Origin: Veillonellaceae bacterium
GTDB lineage: Bacteria; Bacillota; Negativicutes; Veillonellales; Dialisteraceae
Assembly: GCA_025992895.1 (NCBI GenBank)
Contig: DAJPGA010000001.1
Location: forward strand, 1,929,001 to 1,993,000
Reading direction: 5' to 3'
DNA: 64,000 nucleotides
The notes under the pieces are model-generated. The model saw only the letters and a list, made by a program, of their open reading frames with translations, ran no database searches and had not been told where the DNA came from. The stretch's first letter is position 1; each line of letters starts with the position of its first letter. This document shows positions 53,177 through 62,134 of this stretch, in pieces. The translations under genes and the position numbers were made by a program.

Positions 53177-54715
53177 TTATTTGACTTCGTCAGAAGGTTT
53201 AGCAGCTGGTTCAGCTTTTCCTTCAGCATTTGCGGCATCTTCAACGGGAGCGTTTTCCTTTCCTGCTACTTCAGCTTCGGCTCTTTTCTGGGCAGCTCTT
53301 TCTTCGATTTTTGCCTTATAATCTTCTGCTGTCTGGCGAAATGTTTCCTTCGTCTGAGCGGCAGCCTGCTGGGCAGCTTCCTTGTATTCTGCTGTCTTTG
53401 TCTTCACGGTATCGGAAACTTCCTGTACCTTTGTCTTTGTGGTATCGGTGATTTCCTGTGCGCGTTCCTGGGCAGCCTGTGCCTGGTCATGCGCCTGGAT
53501 CTTCAGCTTTCCTGCCTGGATTTTTGCTTCCTGCATCTGGACACGTGCCTGAGCTTTCAGCTTTTCAGATCTCAGCTTCATCTGTTCAGACTGGACTTCT
53601 GTCCTGTACTTCATTTCATCCGTTTTCTTCTGAAGGACATCCATCTGGTCTCTGGCCATGCCTCTCATATCATTGGCACGTTCAGCGGCATCCTTTCTGA
53701 ATTCACGGCTCTTGATGCGGGCGATGGCCTGCAGATCCTTTGCCGTCTTCTGTGCTGTTTCCTGAGCGACTTCGGAAGCGCCGAGGATGGTGTACTTGGC
53801 GTTTTCGATCTGTTCGTCCGTGACGCCTGCTTTCTTCAGCGCATTGACGAGCTTGTCTCCAAAAATATTTGCCTTGTCCTGCAGCTGGTCAGCCAGCTGA
53901 TTGATGGTATTGTGAGCTCTTTCCGGATAGATATCATTCCAGCTCTTCTTCAGTTCCTTGGTGAAATCTTTCTTTTCATCGCCAAGCGGTTCATCCTTCT
54001 TCGGATTGGCTTCGAGTTCCTTTTCGTCCTTTTCGCCGTTTACCTTCTCTTCTTCAAAGACTTCCTTGTACGGACGTGTATCATCCGGCATGCCGTCCTT
54101 GATCCATCTCTGCGCCGCCTTGCCTACGCCGTAGGTGACGGAAACGCCGATCGGAATCTGCATCGCAGCAATCGGAATCAGTGTGGCAAGCGTGCTTCCC
54201 ACGACGGTAGCACCCATCGATCCCAGGAAGGAGAGGACAGCGGTCTGATTGAGTTCCACGCCATATACTTTTCCGATCTTGGAAATCATGTAGACTTCAT
54301 TGGCAATGAGAGCGACAGTGCCGAGAAGCGGAGCGGCAACGATGACGCCGGCTCTGCCTGCGCCCCAGCGGATCAGGCTGTCTGCTGTTTCATCGCGGTC
54401 GTCGATGATATTGATTTCGACATCGGCTTCCGGGGAATCGACGTGAACTTCTTCAGCGGGTTCTTCTGCTTCAGGAGCAGCTTCTTCTGCGGCCGGTTCT
54501 TCCTTTGGAGCTTCTGCCGGTGCTTCTTTCACTTCTTCAGATGGAGCTTCTTTGACTTCTTCGGTGGCGGTTTCCATCGGGACACCTGCTGCTTCCTTTT
54601 CCATTGGCACTCCTGCCTGCGGTTTTTCCATAGGAACTTCTGCTTCCTTCTTGACTACAGGAGCATTTTCCGGACGGACAACCGGTGTCTTTTCCAAATC
54701 CTTATCTTCGTTCAT
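53177..54715 (-). CDS. DUF697-like domain protein with long acidic and coiled-coil parts
   Basis: 512 aa from the ATG at 54715 (AAGGAGG upstream). An acidic Glu/Pro/Ala N-terminus (about 1-90), then a membrane-interacting domain (RWGAGRAGVIVAAPLLGTVALIANEVYMISKIG onward, like DUF697), then about 240 residues of charged coiled coil (KKSWNDIYPERAHNTIN to AAAQTKETFRQTAEDYKAKIEERA). The coil resembles apolipoprotein- or LEA-like repeats. Function unknown; could be an envelope scaffold. Confidence 0.7.
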   Translation of the reverse strand: MNEDKDLEKTPVVRPENAPVVKKEAEVPMEKPQAGVPMEKEAAGVPMETATEEVKEAPSEEVKEAPAEAPKEEPAAEEAAPEAEEPAEEVHVDSPEADVEINIIDDRDETADSLIRWGAGRAGVIVAAPLLGTVALIANEVYMISKIGKVYGVELNQTAVLSFLGSMGATVVGSTLATLIPIAAMQIPIGVSVTYGVGKAAQRWIKDGMPDDTRPYKEVFEEEKVNGEKDEKELEANPKKDEPLGDEKKDFTKELKKSWNDIYPERAHNTINQLADQLQDKANIFGDKLVNALKKAGVTDEQIENAKYTILGASEVAQETAQKTAKDLQAIARIKSREFRKDAAERANDMRGMARDQMDVLQKKTDEMKYRTEVQSEQMKLRSEKLKAQARVQMQEAKIQAGKLKIQAHDQAQAAQERAQEITDTTKTKVQEVSDTVKTKTAEYKEAAQQAAAQTKETFRQTAEDYKAKIEERAAQKRAEAEVAGKENAPVEDAANAEGKAEPAAKPSDEVK

Positions 54716-54766
54716 AATTTCCTCCTTGCCCGGCGCGGCCGGTCGTGAATGACAAGTGAATTTCAC

Positions 54767-54897
54767 TTATTTTTTCAGAAACTTTATGAAACTTTATATT
54801 TTTATTATACAAATATTCTGACCGATTGACAAACGAAAGACGCGGAATCCTTCGTCATGACCGGCTCTCTCCCTTTCTGACCGATGTCTTTTCCGGG
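54767..54897. other. Short intergenic stretch upstream of the DUF697-like gene
   Basis: Probable promoter region of the gene at 53,177; no clear motif. Confidence 0.4.
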
Positions 54898-55316
54898 TTA
54901 TAGGACAAAACGTGGTGCTAAAAATTTATATTATGCTTGGATCAAAGGCAGAATACGGGGCCTACTGAGATCCAGCCGAGCTGCATGGTAATTCGTCGCA
55001 TCGCAATTAGCTGGAAGAGTGAATACCCCCACGCCATCAGCATTTTCAAGTTTGTACTCCAATCTGTGCTTTCAACATCTGCGGCAGATAAAGGCATGAC
55101 AAGAGCATCTATTTCCCCTAGTAACAATCTTTCCAGAGAAATTATTCATCTTGGGAATTTAAAATCCCATTTTATCCCGTATTTACAAGGTGTTTGAGAC
55201 TTTTTAACACCACGTTTTGTCCACCCTTTAAAAACTACTAAAAAATTTAAAATGCCAATGAAGCCCGATAAACACTAGCTTCATTGGCATAAAAAGCACC
55301 ACGAAATGTCCTATAA
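54898..55316. mobile_element. Inverted-repeat-bounded element with a LysR fragment
   Basis: TTATAGGACAAAACGTGGTGCT at 54,898-54,919 is matched in inverted form by AGCACCACGAAATGTCCTATAA at 55,295-55,316 (three mismatches), and by a further inverted copy at 55,201-55,222 (CACCACGTTTTGTCC). Between 55,252 and 55,290 a perfect 13-bp hairpin ATGCCAATGAAGC / GCTTCATTGGCAT occurs. The size (about 420 bp) and inverted ends fit a MITE or IS derivative. No transposase. Confidence 0.5.
54955..55197 (+). pseudogene. Fragment of a LysR-type regulator (C-terminal part)
   Basis: The plus-strand frame reads SCMVIRRIAISWKSEYPHA then ISIFKFVLQSV, which resembles the end of a LysR substrate-binding domain (the 'kigIawrkdy-l-aa-aFl-fl' region). 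No N-terminal HTH or complete start is present. It lies inside the inverted-repeat element. Confidence 0.35.
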
Positions 55317-55371
55317 GCCTCTTTTCCCATCCCTTTCCAAGGCCGAACCCACCGAAGAAAAAGTGTACATT

Positions 55372-55419
55372 AAAAGAGGGACCGCAAGAAAGAGGAAATA
55401 TCCCCTTCCCTGGTCCCTC
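55372..55419 (-). terminator. Terminator of the SDR gene
   Basis: GAGGGACC / GGTCCCTC stem followed by TTTTAA on the minus strand. Confidence 0.75.
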
Positions 55420-55471
55420 GTATATTATTTTTCTATATCACTCTAAAGGTGCTTCGCTTTTTCCTATGCTG

Positions 55472-56197
55472 CTACCAGTCGGTCAGCCCGCCGTCGACGG
55501 GTATCACGGTCCCCGTCATGAAGGATGCTTTTTCCGAAAGGAGGAAGGCGATGACTTCCCCGACTTCTTCAGGCTTTGCAATGCGGAAAAGCGGATACCA
55601 TTCTGCCATTTCCTCGCGGCTTCCGCCATAGGAGGCAAGCTGTTTTGAGAGAAGGGGCGTATCGACATCGCCCGGGCAGACGACGTTGGCGCGGATATTC
55701 TCGACTGCAAGCTCCAAAGCAAGCGAGCGGATGAAGGAAACAAGCGCCCCCTTTGTCGCACCGTACAGACTGCACTGGACATTTCCTTCAATCGCCGCAT
55801 CCGATGCTACGCCTACGATGGCGCCTTTCCCTTCCCGAAGGGCGGGAATGGATGCGCGTGCAAGCTTCATAGCACCGAATACATTGACAGCAAAAAGTTT
55901 TTCTATGTCTTCATCGGTCGTATTCTCCAGAAGTTTCTCTTCATAGATGCCGGCAGAAATGACAAGACCCGTAACCGTTCCAACCGTTTTGGCAGCCTCC
56001 ACGGCTTTTTCGCAGTCTTCCGTCTTCGTCACGTCGCATGGAACATAAAGGCTTCCCGGAACGGATTCTTCCGCCTTTTTCCCGCGTGCCTCATCTCTTC
56101 CAAGGAGGATGGTCCTTGCCCCTTCCCTGGAAAGGATTTTGGCCGCTGCCAGGCCGATGCCCGACGTGCCGCCGGATATGATGATGGTTCTTACCAT
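55472..56197 (-). CDS. SDR family NAD(P)-dependent oxidoreductase
   Basis: 241 aa classical short-chain dehydrogenase. Cofactor motif SGGTSGIGLAAAKIL, active site SLYGATKGALVSF (Tyr-x-x-x-Lys in YGATK) and NVVCPGDVDTPLL. SDR substrate unknown. ATG at 56197 lies 9 bases after the polysaccharide deacetylase stop, so co-transcribed. Confidence 0.9.
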   Translation of the reverse strand: MVRTIIISGGTSGIGLAAAKILSREGARTILLGRDEARGKKAEESVPGSLYVPCDVTKTEDCEKAVEAAKTVGTVTGLVISAGIYEEKLLENTTDEDIEKLFAVNVFGAMKLARASIPALREGKGAIVGVASDAAIEGNVQCSLYGATKGALVSFIRSLALELAVENIRANVVCPGDVDTPLLSKQLASYGGSREEMAEWYPLFRIAKPEEVGEVIAFLLSEKASFMTGTVIPVDGGLTDW

Positions 56198-56205
56198 GCT
56201 TCCTC

Positions 56206-57423
56206 CTAATTCATGAGAGATGATACGTAAATGAACTTGATGCCTTCTGCTTCAAGCTGCGGTACCATCTGACGGAATGCTTCTGCCGTGTGCGGACGGC
56301 AGTGGCCGATGATGATGTAGGTGCCATGTTCCTTCGCCCTTTCAGCGGCTTTCCGTATCATGGCCTTGATGGCGGAAACATCCGAAGAATTGTCCACGAA
56401 GAGGTCATTTCTTGCATAGGGCACACCGTACTCAGCGGCCGCGCCGTCTGCTTCCGTATAGGAATTCGTCGCACTGTCAAGGAAGAAGAGGCCCCTGTGA
56501 TGGAGCTCATTCATGACATCATCCATGACGCGCTTGTCCGTCGTTGCCTTCGACCCCTGATGGTTATTGATGCCGACAGCTTCCGGTACCTGTGAGAGGG
56601 AATCTGAAAGCATTCTTCTTATTTCAGAATCACTCATCGACGTCAGGATCGTCTTGGCTTCCATGCCAGAGCCCGAAACGGATTCCATCGGCTGGTGCAG
56701 GATGACAGGCATGCCGTGCGCCGCCCAGGACGCAGCCGCTTCCCTTGTATGCACCTGATTGGGCATGACGGCCAGCGTGAACGGGACGCCGATCGATTCA
56801 TACACTTCCTGGGAAGCAAGATCCCTTCCCGCATCATCAATGACGACCGCGAGGCGCCCTGTCACAGCGGAAGGAGACGGTTCCTTCCTTACCGGAGCCG
56901 GTGCAGGTGCCTTGGCCTCCGCCTTGACTGTTTTAGTCGATTTAGACGAAGAATCGGATGAGGAACTGGTATCCTCCGAAGATGTTTCTTTGGAAACGTT
57001 TTCCTTCTTGGAAGACGATTCTGACTCAGAAGCCTTCTTTCCTGTAATGGCGCTCATGACGCTTCCCGTGATCGACGTCTCAGTCTCGGTGTCGTCATTT
57101 CCCTTATCCTTCGTGATCTTCTTGACGGCTGCCTTGATTCTTTCCTTCAGACTTTCCGGGCTTCCCGCATCTTCAGAAGGAACGACACCCTGCTCTTCCT
57201 TATCATTGAAGAGATGATGAATGGCCGTCACATTCTGGATGGGCTGCCCGCCGGGCTCATTTGTCATGCGGTCTGTCATGTAAGCGGCGCCCGCGACCGC
57301 AATCATGAATATCAGCCAGAAGAGAAGCGGATGGCCGCTCTTTTTCGAGCGTCTTCTCCTGACGGGCCTTTTGGCCGGCCGCCTTGTCCTTCCCGTTCTG
57401 CTGCTGTTTTTTCTTTCTGCCAT
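56206..57423 (-). CDS. Divergent polysaccharide deacetylase family protein
   Basis: 405 aa. Basic N-terminus (RTRRPAKRPVRRRRSKK), one helix (HPLLFWLIFMIAVAGAAYM), a Ser-rich linker, then the domain LAVVIDDAGRDLASQEVY with IDDAG (metal ligands), MPVILHQPMES and YIIIGHCRPHTAEAFRQM. This family often pairs with a division or cell-wall gene; the role here is in envelope maintenance (inference). AAAGGAG precedes the ATG at 57423. Confidence 0.88.
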   Translation of the reverse strand: MAERKNSSRTGRTRRPAKRPVRRRRSKKSGHPLLFWLIFMIAVAGAAYMTDRMTNEPGGQPIQNVTAIHHLFNDKEEQGVVPSEDAGSPESLKERIKAAVKKITKDKGNDDTETETSITGSVMSAITGKKASESESSSKKENVSKETSSEDTSSSSDSSSKSTKTVKAEAKAPAPAPVRKEPSPSAVTGRLAVVIDDAGRDLASQEVYESIGVPFTLAVMPNQVHTREAAASWAAHGMPVILHQPMESVSGSGMEAKTILTSMSDSEIRRMLSDSLSQVPEAVGINNHQGSKATTDKRVMDDVMNELHHRGLFFLDSATNSYTEADGAAAEYGVPYARNDLFVDNSSDVSAIKAMIRKAAERAKEHGTYIIIGHCRPHTAEAFRQMVPQLEAEGIKFIYVSSLMN

Positions 57424-57604
57424 AATTTCTCCTTTATAGTTCATTGTTTTTATTATAGCAGATTGGAAACCACATCAAAATGAGGGATGCCTTTTCGTCA
57501 TTTTCCTTCCTGCCTTTTCATTTTTAAAACGAGCCCCTTTTCCCCGATGATGGTATAATGAAGGAAATGAATCTATTTGCGCAATCAACAGAAAGGAGTC
57601 AATC

Positions 57605-58549
57605 ATGAAACTCGTAGTCATTAATAAACTCTCCGAAGAAAAACTGGCCGAACTGCAGAATGCAGTGCCAGGCTCTGTCGTTGAAGCGTACAAATCCCCG
57701 AAAGAGGCTCTGCCGCACGTTTCCGATGCGGATGCCATCGCTCTCTGGGGTTTCCAGGACATTGCACCGCTCCTTGCAGCAGCTCCCAAGGTCCGCTGGG
57801 TACACTCCCTTTCCGACGGTGTCGAACGTCTCCTCACCAAGGAAATGATGGAACGCCCGATCATCCTCACCAATTCTCACGGCGTCCATGACCGTTCTGT
57901 TTCCGAACATACGATGGCGCTTCTCCTTTCATGGATGCGCCGCATTCCGGAAGCCGTCAGGAATCAGGAAGCAGGAGAATGGATCCGTCCGCACGGCGAA
58001 TCCCTCTTTGGAAAGACCATTCTGATTGTCGGCTTCGGCAGCATCGGCCGCGCCATTACACAGAGAGCCAAGGTCTTTGAAACGAAGATTCTTGCCGTCA
58101 AGAAGCATCTTTCCACCGAACTCTTTGCCGATCATGTCTACACGCAGGAAGAGCTGATGGATGTCCTTCCGAAAGCGGATATCGTCATTGCCGCTCTCCC
58201 GTCTACACCGGACACGGAAAACTTCTTTGGCGCCGATCAGTTTGCTGCCATGAAGAAGACAGCTCTCTTTATCAATATCGCCCGTGCATCGATTGTCGAT
58301 GAAAATGCACTCGTCGATGCCCTCGAAAAGGGATCCATCGCAGGCGCCTGCCTTGACGTATTCTCCAAGGAACCGCTCCCTGCCGATCACCCCTTCTGGA
58401 AGATGAAGAATGTCATCATGACCCCGCACACCGCATCCATGGTGCCGGATTTCTGGAACAAGCTGACAACGCTTCTCCAGACGAACTTCGTCAACTTCAG
58501 CCGCGGCGAAAAGCTGATGAATGAAGTGGACAAGAAAAAAGGATATTAA
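57605..58549 (+). CDS. D-2-hydroxyacid dehydrogenase
   Basis: 314 aa. NAD-binding loop VGFGSIGRAITQRAKVF, catalytic residues Arg in NIARASIV, Glu in FSKEPLPADHPFW and His in TPHTAS. D-isomer-specific 2-hydroxyacid dehydrogenase with an unknown substrate. AAAGGAG precedes the ATG. Confidence 0.92.
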   Translation: MKLVVINKLSEEKLAELQNAVPGSVVEAYKSPKEALPHVSDADAIALWGFQDIAPLLAAAPKVRWVHSLSDGVERLLTKEMMERPIILTNSHGVHDRSVSEHTMALLLSWMRRIPEAVRNQEAGEWIRPHGESLFGKTILIVGFGSIGRAITQRAKVFETKILAVKKHLSTELFADHVYTQEELMDVLPKADIVIAALPSTPDTENFFGADQFAAMKKTALFINIARASIVDENALVDALEKGSIAGACLDVFSKEPLPADHPFWKMKNVIMTPHTASMVPDFWNKLTTLLQTNFVNFSRGEKLMNEVDKKKGY

Positions 58550-58557
58550 GAGCAATC

Positions 58558-58640
58558 AAAAGGGGCTGTGACAAAATCCACTAAAAAGTTGTTTTTCTTT
58601 TCTCGAACGAAGTTCAGTTTAAGGGTGTTTGAGCTTGCCC
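58558..58640 (+). repeat. Dispersed repeat copy A
   Basis: About 83 bases after the dehydrogenase gene, starting AAAAGGGGCTGTGACAAAAT and ending TTTAAGGGTGTTTGAGCTTGCC. Similar (about three-quarters identical by eye) to 62,535-62,617. A GGCGAC-GGA-GTCGCC hairpin follows at about 58,655. The first 26 bases are the left arm of the terminator palindrome family. Confidence 0.8.
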
Positions 58641-58767
58641 AGTAGGGGGAGCTGGCGACGGAGTCGCCTGAGGAGGTTCATTTCCTTCGAGCAGAGCGAG
58701 GTTTTGAGGTTTTCAGATAACACCAATATATAAATATGTTGGTATCCTCTAATCGAATATACCCACA

Positions 58768-58817
58768 CAAAAAGAGCTGTGGCGAAATGATTGTACATTT
58801 TGTCACAGCCCTTTTTT
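58768..58817 (-). terminator. Terminator of the murI operon (palindrome family)
   Basis: GGGCTGTGACAAAATG / CATTTCGCCACAGCTC stem and T-runs on both sides. Confidence 0.8.
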
Positions 58818-58837
58818 AATTTGCTTTCAGCTCTGTC

Positions 58838-59491
58838 TTAACTCTGGTGCATGACGTCCGTGAAGTTCTTGATGATGACGATAGGTGTCTTCTGGTTGTC
58901 ATTGCCAAACGGGTTATCGATCAGGATCTGCGCGATCTGTTTCGGATCGAGGCCCTTGCTCTTGCCAAGGACGGCTGCTCTCTTGAGGTCATTGACATCT
59001 GCAATGACAGCGCCGTATGCGCCTGTTTCCTGCTTGATTCTTTCGCAGACATTGTCCGTATCGGCCGGGCCGTATACGAGGCATTTGTCGAAAGGAGGCA
59101 TGGTGCCGGTGACATCATCGATCAGGGATGCCTGACGGCAGCGGGCATAGAATACGCCGCGTTTCCCGAATACCTTGGCAACAGCGCCGAGAATGAAGGA
59201 GAAGAGCATATTCCATTTCCCTTCTTCATCCATAGCGGCCTGCATGCCGTAAATGCTTGCCATGGAGCCGGCTGCCGGAACGAAGCGGTTCATGAGGCGG
59301 GCCTGCCAGCAGACATTCAGTTCTTCAGGGCGTACATAGCGGTTCTGCGTGATTGCTACGACAGATTCAGCGGTGCAGACGATATCATGATCTGTGATAT
59401 CCGTGCCTGCGTATTCCTTAATGGCATCCACGATATCATCATGGTGTGTCAGGATGCGGGTATGAACCGGGATGAGTTCGAGTTCTGCCAT
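58838..59491 (-). CDS. CofE-like (coenzyme F420:L-glutamate ligase-like) protein
   Basis: 217 aa. LIPVHTRILTHHDDIVDAI and VCTAESVVAITQNRYVRPEEL match the CofE fold start, and NDNQKTPIVIIKNF is the end. F420 is not known from this lineage, so the substrate is likely another glutamylated compound. Last gene of ybgC-murI-59,493-CofE. ATG has AGGTG. Confidence 0.75.
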   Translation of the reverse strand: MAELELIPVHTRILTHHDDIVDAIKEYAGTDITDHDIVCTAESVVAITQNRYVRPEELNVCWQARLMNRFVPAAGSMASIYGMQAAMDEEGKWNMLFSFILGAVAKVFGKRGVFYARCRQASLIDDVTGTMPPFDKCLVYGPADTDNVCERIKQETGAYGAVIADVNDLKRAAVLGKSKGLDPKQIAQILIDNPFGNDNQKTPIVIIKNFTDVMHQS

Positions 59492-59492
59492 C

Positions 59493-60062
59493 TTATTTCA
59501 CCTCCGCTGATGTGTATTCATACAGTGCATTTCTCAGTTCTTCCTTCGTGAGAATGATGCGTGTCTTTGCATAGTAATAATCGCTTCTGGCAACGACCTG
59601 GTAAATAATATCCATGGCCATTTCCGGGAACGTTTCAAGGTCGCGGAGAATGTTGTCTCCCTTGCCCTTGATTTCAAGCGTGATCAGGAATTTCTTGGAT
59701 TTACCCGGATCGACGATGTAAGCCTGCCAGTAATCATCATCTCTCGGTACATCGTTGTCTGTCAGATGGGCAGTGATTCTTGCTTCGTCATACTGTTCGA
59801 AAGGAAGGTACGTGCGGACGAAGGCATCCATGATGGTGCCGAGCTGGCGGCCGACGTTCTTGATCGGAATCGTGCAGGCAAGGGTGACGCTTCTCGGTCC
59901 CATGTCCACTACTTTGAAAGGCGTCTTCTTCGTCTTTTCCACTTTCAGCACACAGTCGCCCTTGATGACTGCCGCTGCCCAGTATGCAATGAAGCCCAGG
60001 CAGATGAGCAGTACGATGACTGCCAGAATCTTTACAACTAATAACAACATTTCTCTGATCAC
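59493..60062 (-). CDS. Membrane-anchored protein of unknown function
   Basis: 189 aa with one or two N-terminal helices (LLLVVKILAVIVLLICLGFIAYW) and a soluble part (VVDMGPRSVTLACTIPIKNVG; DDDYWQAYIVDPGKSKKFLI). It begins with GTG overlapping the murI stop, or later at an ATG (60050). Not recognised. It lies between murI and the CofE-like gene, so may act in wall precursor metabolism (inference). Confidence 0.6.
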   Translation of the reverse strand: MIREMLLLVVKILAVIVLLICLGFIAYWAAAVIKGDCVLKVEKTKKTPFKVVDMGPRSVTLACTIPIKNVGRQLGTIMDAFVRTYLPFEQYDEARITAHLTDNDVPRDDDYWQAYIVDPGKSKKFLITLEIKGKGDNILRDLETFPEMAMDIIYQVVARSDYYYAKTRIILTKEELRNALYEYTSAEVK

Positions 60063-60832
60063 ACTCCTAATAGATTCGCTTTTTCCACTGTCTCCATACC
60101 GAAGATCTTATTGACCAGTCCGGCTGCGCGGTCTTCTCCCGCCGTAAAATAAAAATGCTTTTCCCCTTTTTCATCCGCGAGAGCTCCCTTTTCACGGAGT
60201 ATCTTCATGCCGTCTTCGACGGTCGGAAGCGCCGGATCGAGGAAACGGACGCCGGGGAGCACTTCCTTGAACACGTCTTCCACAAGCGGGAAGTGCGTGC
60301 AGGCCAAAAGCGCCGTGTCCGCCCCTTGTGTATCATACTCCTTCAGTATGGATTGCAAAAGAGCCCGGATGGAATTTTTGTCCTCATTCCTCTCAATGGC
60401 AGCCGCCAGTCCCTCGCAGGGGATCTCGACAGGTTCCACTTCCGGATGCGCCTTTGCCAGATACTTTTTGTGCGAATGGGCCGAAATCGTAGCCGGCGTT
60501 GCAAAGACAGCGATTTTTTTCGCGTCTTCGGGCAGCGTGACGTTCATGCTCATCTTGATGACAGGAACATCGCCTTCAAGAAAGGATGGCGGCACGTTGA
60601 AGGAAATGGTATTGCACGCCACCAGAATCATCTTCACGTCCTTCTTCAGAAGGAAATCCTTGATTGCTTCCGAAAAACGCACGATTTCCTCTACGGGACG
60701 CTCCCCGTAGGGATTTCTTGCCGTATCCCCCAGGAATACGATGCCTTCCTTCGGATACTTTTCTGCCAGCACGCGTGCGACGGTAAGTCCGCCCACGCCT
60801 GAATCCATCACTCCGACTGCCCTGTTGTCCAT
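60059..60832 (-). CDS. murI: Glutamate racemase
   Basis: 257 aa. VMDSGVGGLTVARVL, the two catalytic Cys in LVACNTISF and LLACTHFPLV, and GDTARNPYGERP. Makes D-glutamate for peptidoglycan. It follows ybgC by two bases. Confidence 0.96.
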   Translation of the reverse strand: MDNRAVGVMDSGVGGLTVARVLAEKYPKEGIVFLGDTARNPYGERPVEEIVRFSEAIKDFLLKKDVKMILVACNTISFNVPPSFLEGDVPVIKMSMNVTLPEDAKKIAVFATPATISAHSHKKYLAKAHPEVEPVEIPCEGLAAAIERNEDKNSIRALLQSILKEYDTQGADTALLACTHFPLVEDVFKEVLPGVRFLDPALPTVEDGMKILREKGALADEKGEKHFYFTAGEDRAAGLVNKIFGMETVEKANLLGV

Positions 60833-60834
60833 GG

Positions 60835-61248
60835 TTATCTGTCTCCTTCCGAGAGTGAAACTAGTTTCTCCAGCCTTTCTGCAGGAAGTCTGACAATTCT
60901 TCCTGTATTCATATCGGTGTATGTATTGGTGCTCTTCCCGGTCGTCAGGACCTCGCCTGTCTTTTCACGCACGACTTCATACTCGAAGTCAAGGCGCGCC
61001 CGGTCTACCCGGCGAAGGTACGTCTTGATGAGAAGCACATCATCATACTCGGCCGATTTGATATACTTGGCGCTGATTTCAAGAATCGGGAATACGATCC
61101 CCTCTTTCATGAGGTCATTCAGCTCGATTCCGCCTGCGCGCATGTATTCGACTCTCGCTTCTTCAAAATAGCGAAGATAGTTGGCATGATGAACGACTCT
61201 CATGCCGTCTGTTTCATAGAATTTGACTCTTCTTTTATAAGTAAACAT
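60835..61248 (-). CDS. YbgC-like acyl-CoA thioesterase
   Basis: 137 aa hotdog-fold enzyme: FYETDGMRVVHHANYLRYFEEARVEYMR with the conserved Asp near the start, then RLDFEYEVVREKTGE. Usually the catalytic Asp of YbgC (FYDTD) is here Glu-Thr-Asp. GGAGG is upstream; ATG 61248 has better spacing than 61251. Divergent from the plus-strand zinc-ribbon gene. Confidence 0.88.
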   Translation of the reverse strand: MFTYKRRVKFYETDGMRVVHHANYLRYFEEARVEYMRAGGIELNDLMKEGIVFPILEISAKYIKSAEYDDVLLIKTYLRRVDRARLDFEYEVVREKTGEVLTTGKSTNTYTDMNTGRIVRLPAERLEKLVSLSEGDR

Positions 61249-61409
61249 CATTGCCCTCCATATCCAAATATTATACCATACTCAGCCTCATGACGCAGGG
61301 AAAGGTCAATGCATGGCTTTTTCCCGGAAAAGAATCATTCGCCCTTTTCATTATCCGTTGCCCAAAGGTTCCAACTAGATTATACTTAAACAGGAACGGA
61401 GGTCCATGT

Positions 61410-62123
61410 ATGGCATTCACACTCATTTGTCACGCCTGCGGGCAGAAGCTGACATTATTTGATATTGACGTAAAAAAGAGAAAGGGAACTGTGCGCTGCA
61501 CCCGCTGCGGCGCGCGCGTCTCCTATGACCTGGACAAGAGAAAAATCCAGCAGTCCGGTTTCTGGAGCGAGGAAGAATCCACATTCGACCCAAGAGTACG
61601 GGAAAGAGTCGTCCGCCAGCTTGAAAGGAACGCGGCCAGGAAAGAAGCGCCGCTTCCTCCAAAGAAGGCACAGGAGCCTTCCCATGCCTATGATTTCGGG
61701 GACAATCCTTTCAGCGCAAAACCTGGCTTTGCCCATTTCGACATGAGAACGGGCATGGCAGTCACAAACGAAGACGCCGCTTCCCCTTCCCTGGCCCCCG
61801 CGCCAAAGACGCGCATGGTTTCCGCGCAGAAGAAGGAAGAAAAGGAAGGCTATGCCGCTTTCAAGAGCGGCGGCGCATCGGGAAGACGCCGCACGATCAA
61901 AGCGCCTGAAAGGCCCGTCACGGTGATCAAGAAGGAACCTGTGCAGACGGAGAAGAAATTCACGCCCCCGCCCAGGATCGTCACAAGGACGGCGCACAGG
62001 AACATGAACCTCGTCCGCCAGGCGCAGCATGCAAGAAAGCCTGCCGAACCGATGCACCTCAATCCGGTCCGCTCCCTCTGGCAAAAAATCCGTGATTTCT
62101 TTTCATTTACAAAGAATTCCTGA
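61410..62123 (+). CDS. Zinc-ribbon protein with a long basic tail
   Basis: 237 aa. N-terminal zinc finger CHACGQKL and CTRCGARVSYDL (two CxxC), then a charged, Pro/Ala/Lys-rich region with no predicted fold, and a basic C-terminus (RSLWQKIRDFFSF). Like MJ0042-type zinc-finger proteins of Negativicutes. The ATG at 61410 is seven bases from GGAGG. Confidence 0.7.
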   Translation: MAFTLICHACGQKLTLFDIDVKKRKGTVRCTRCGARVSYDLDKRKIQQSGFWSEEESTFDPRVRERVVRQLERNAARKEAPLPPKKAQEPSHAYDFGDNPFSAKPGFAHFDMRTGMAVTNEDAASPSLAPAPKTRMVSAQKKEEKEGYAAFKSGGASGRRRTIKAPERPVTVIKKEPVQTEKKFTPPPRIVTRTAHRNMNLVRQAQHARKPAEPMHLNPVRSLWQKIRDFFSFTKNS

Positions 62124-62134
62124 CAGGAGGCACT

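Noticed and set aside
53489..54748. A 419-codon plus-strand frame over the coiled-coil gene
   Set aside because: Low-complexity shadow of the Lys/Glu-rich gene on the other strand.
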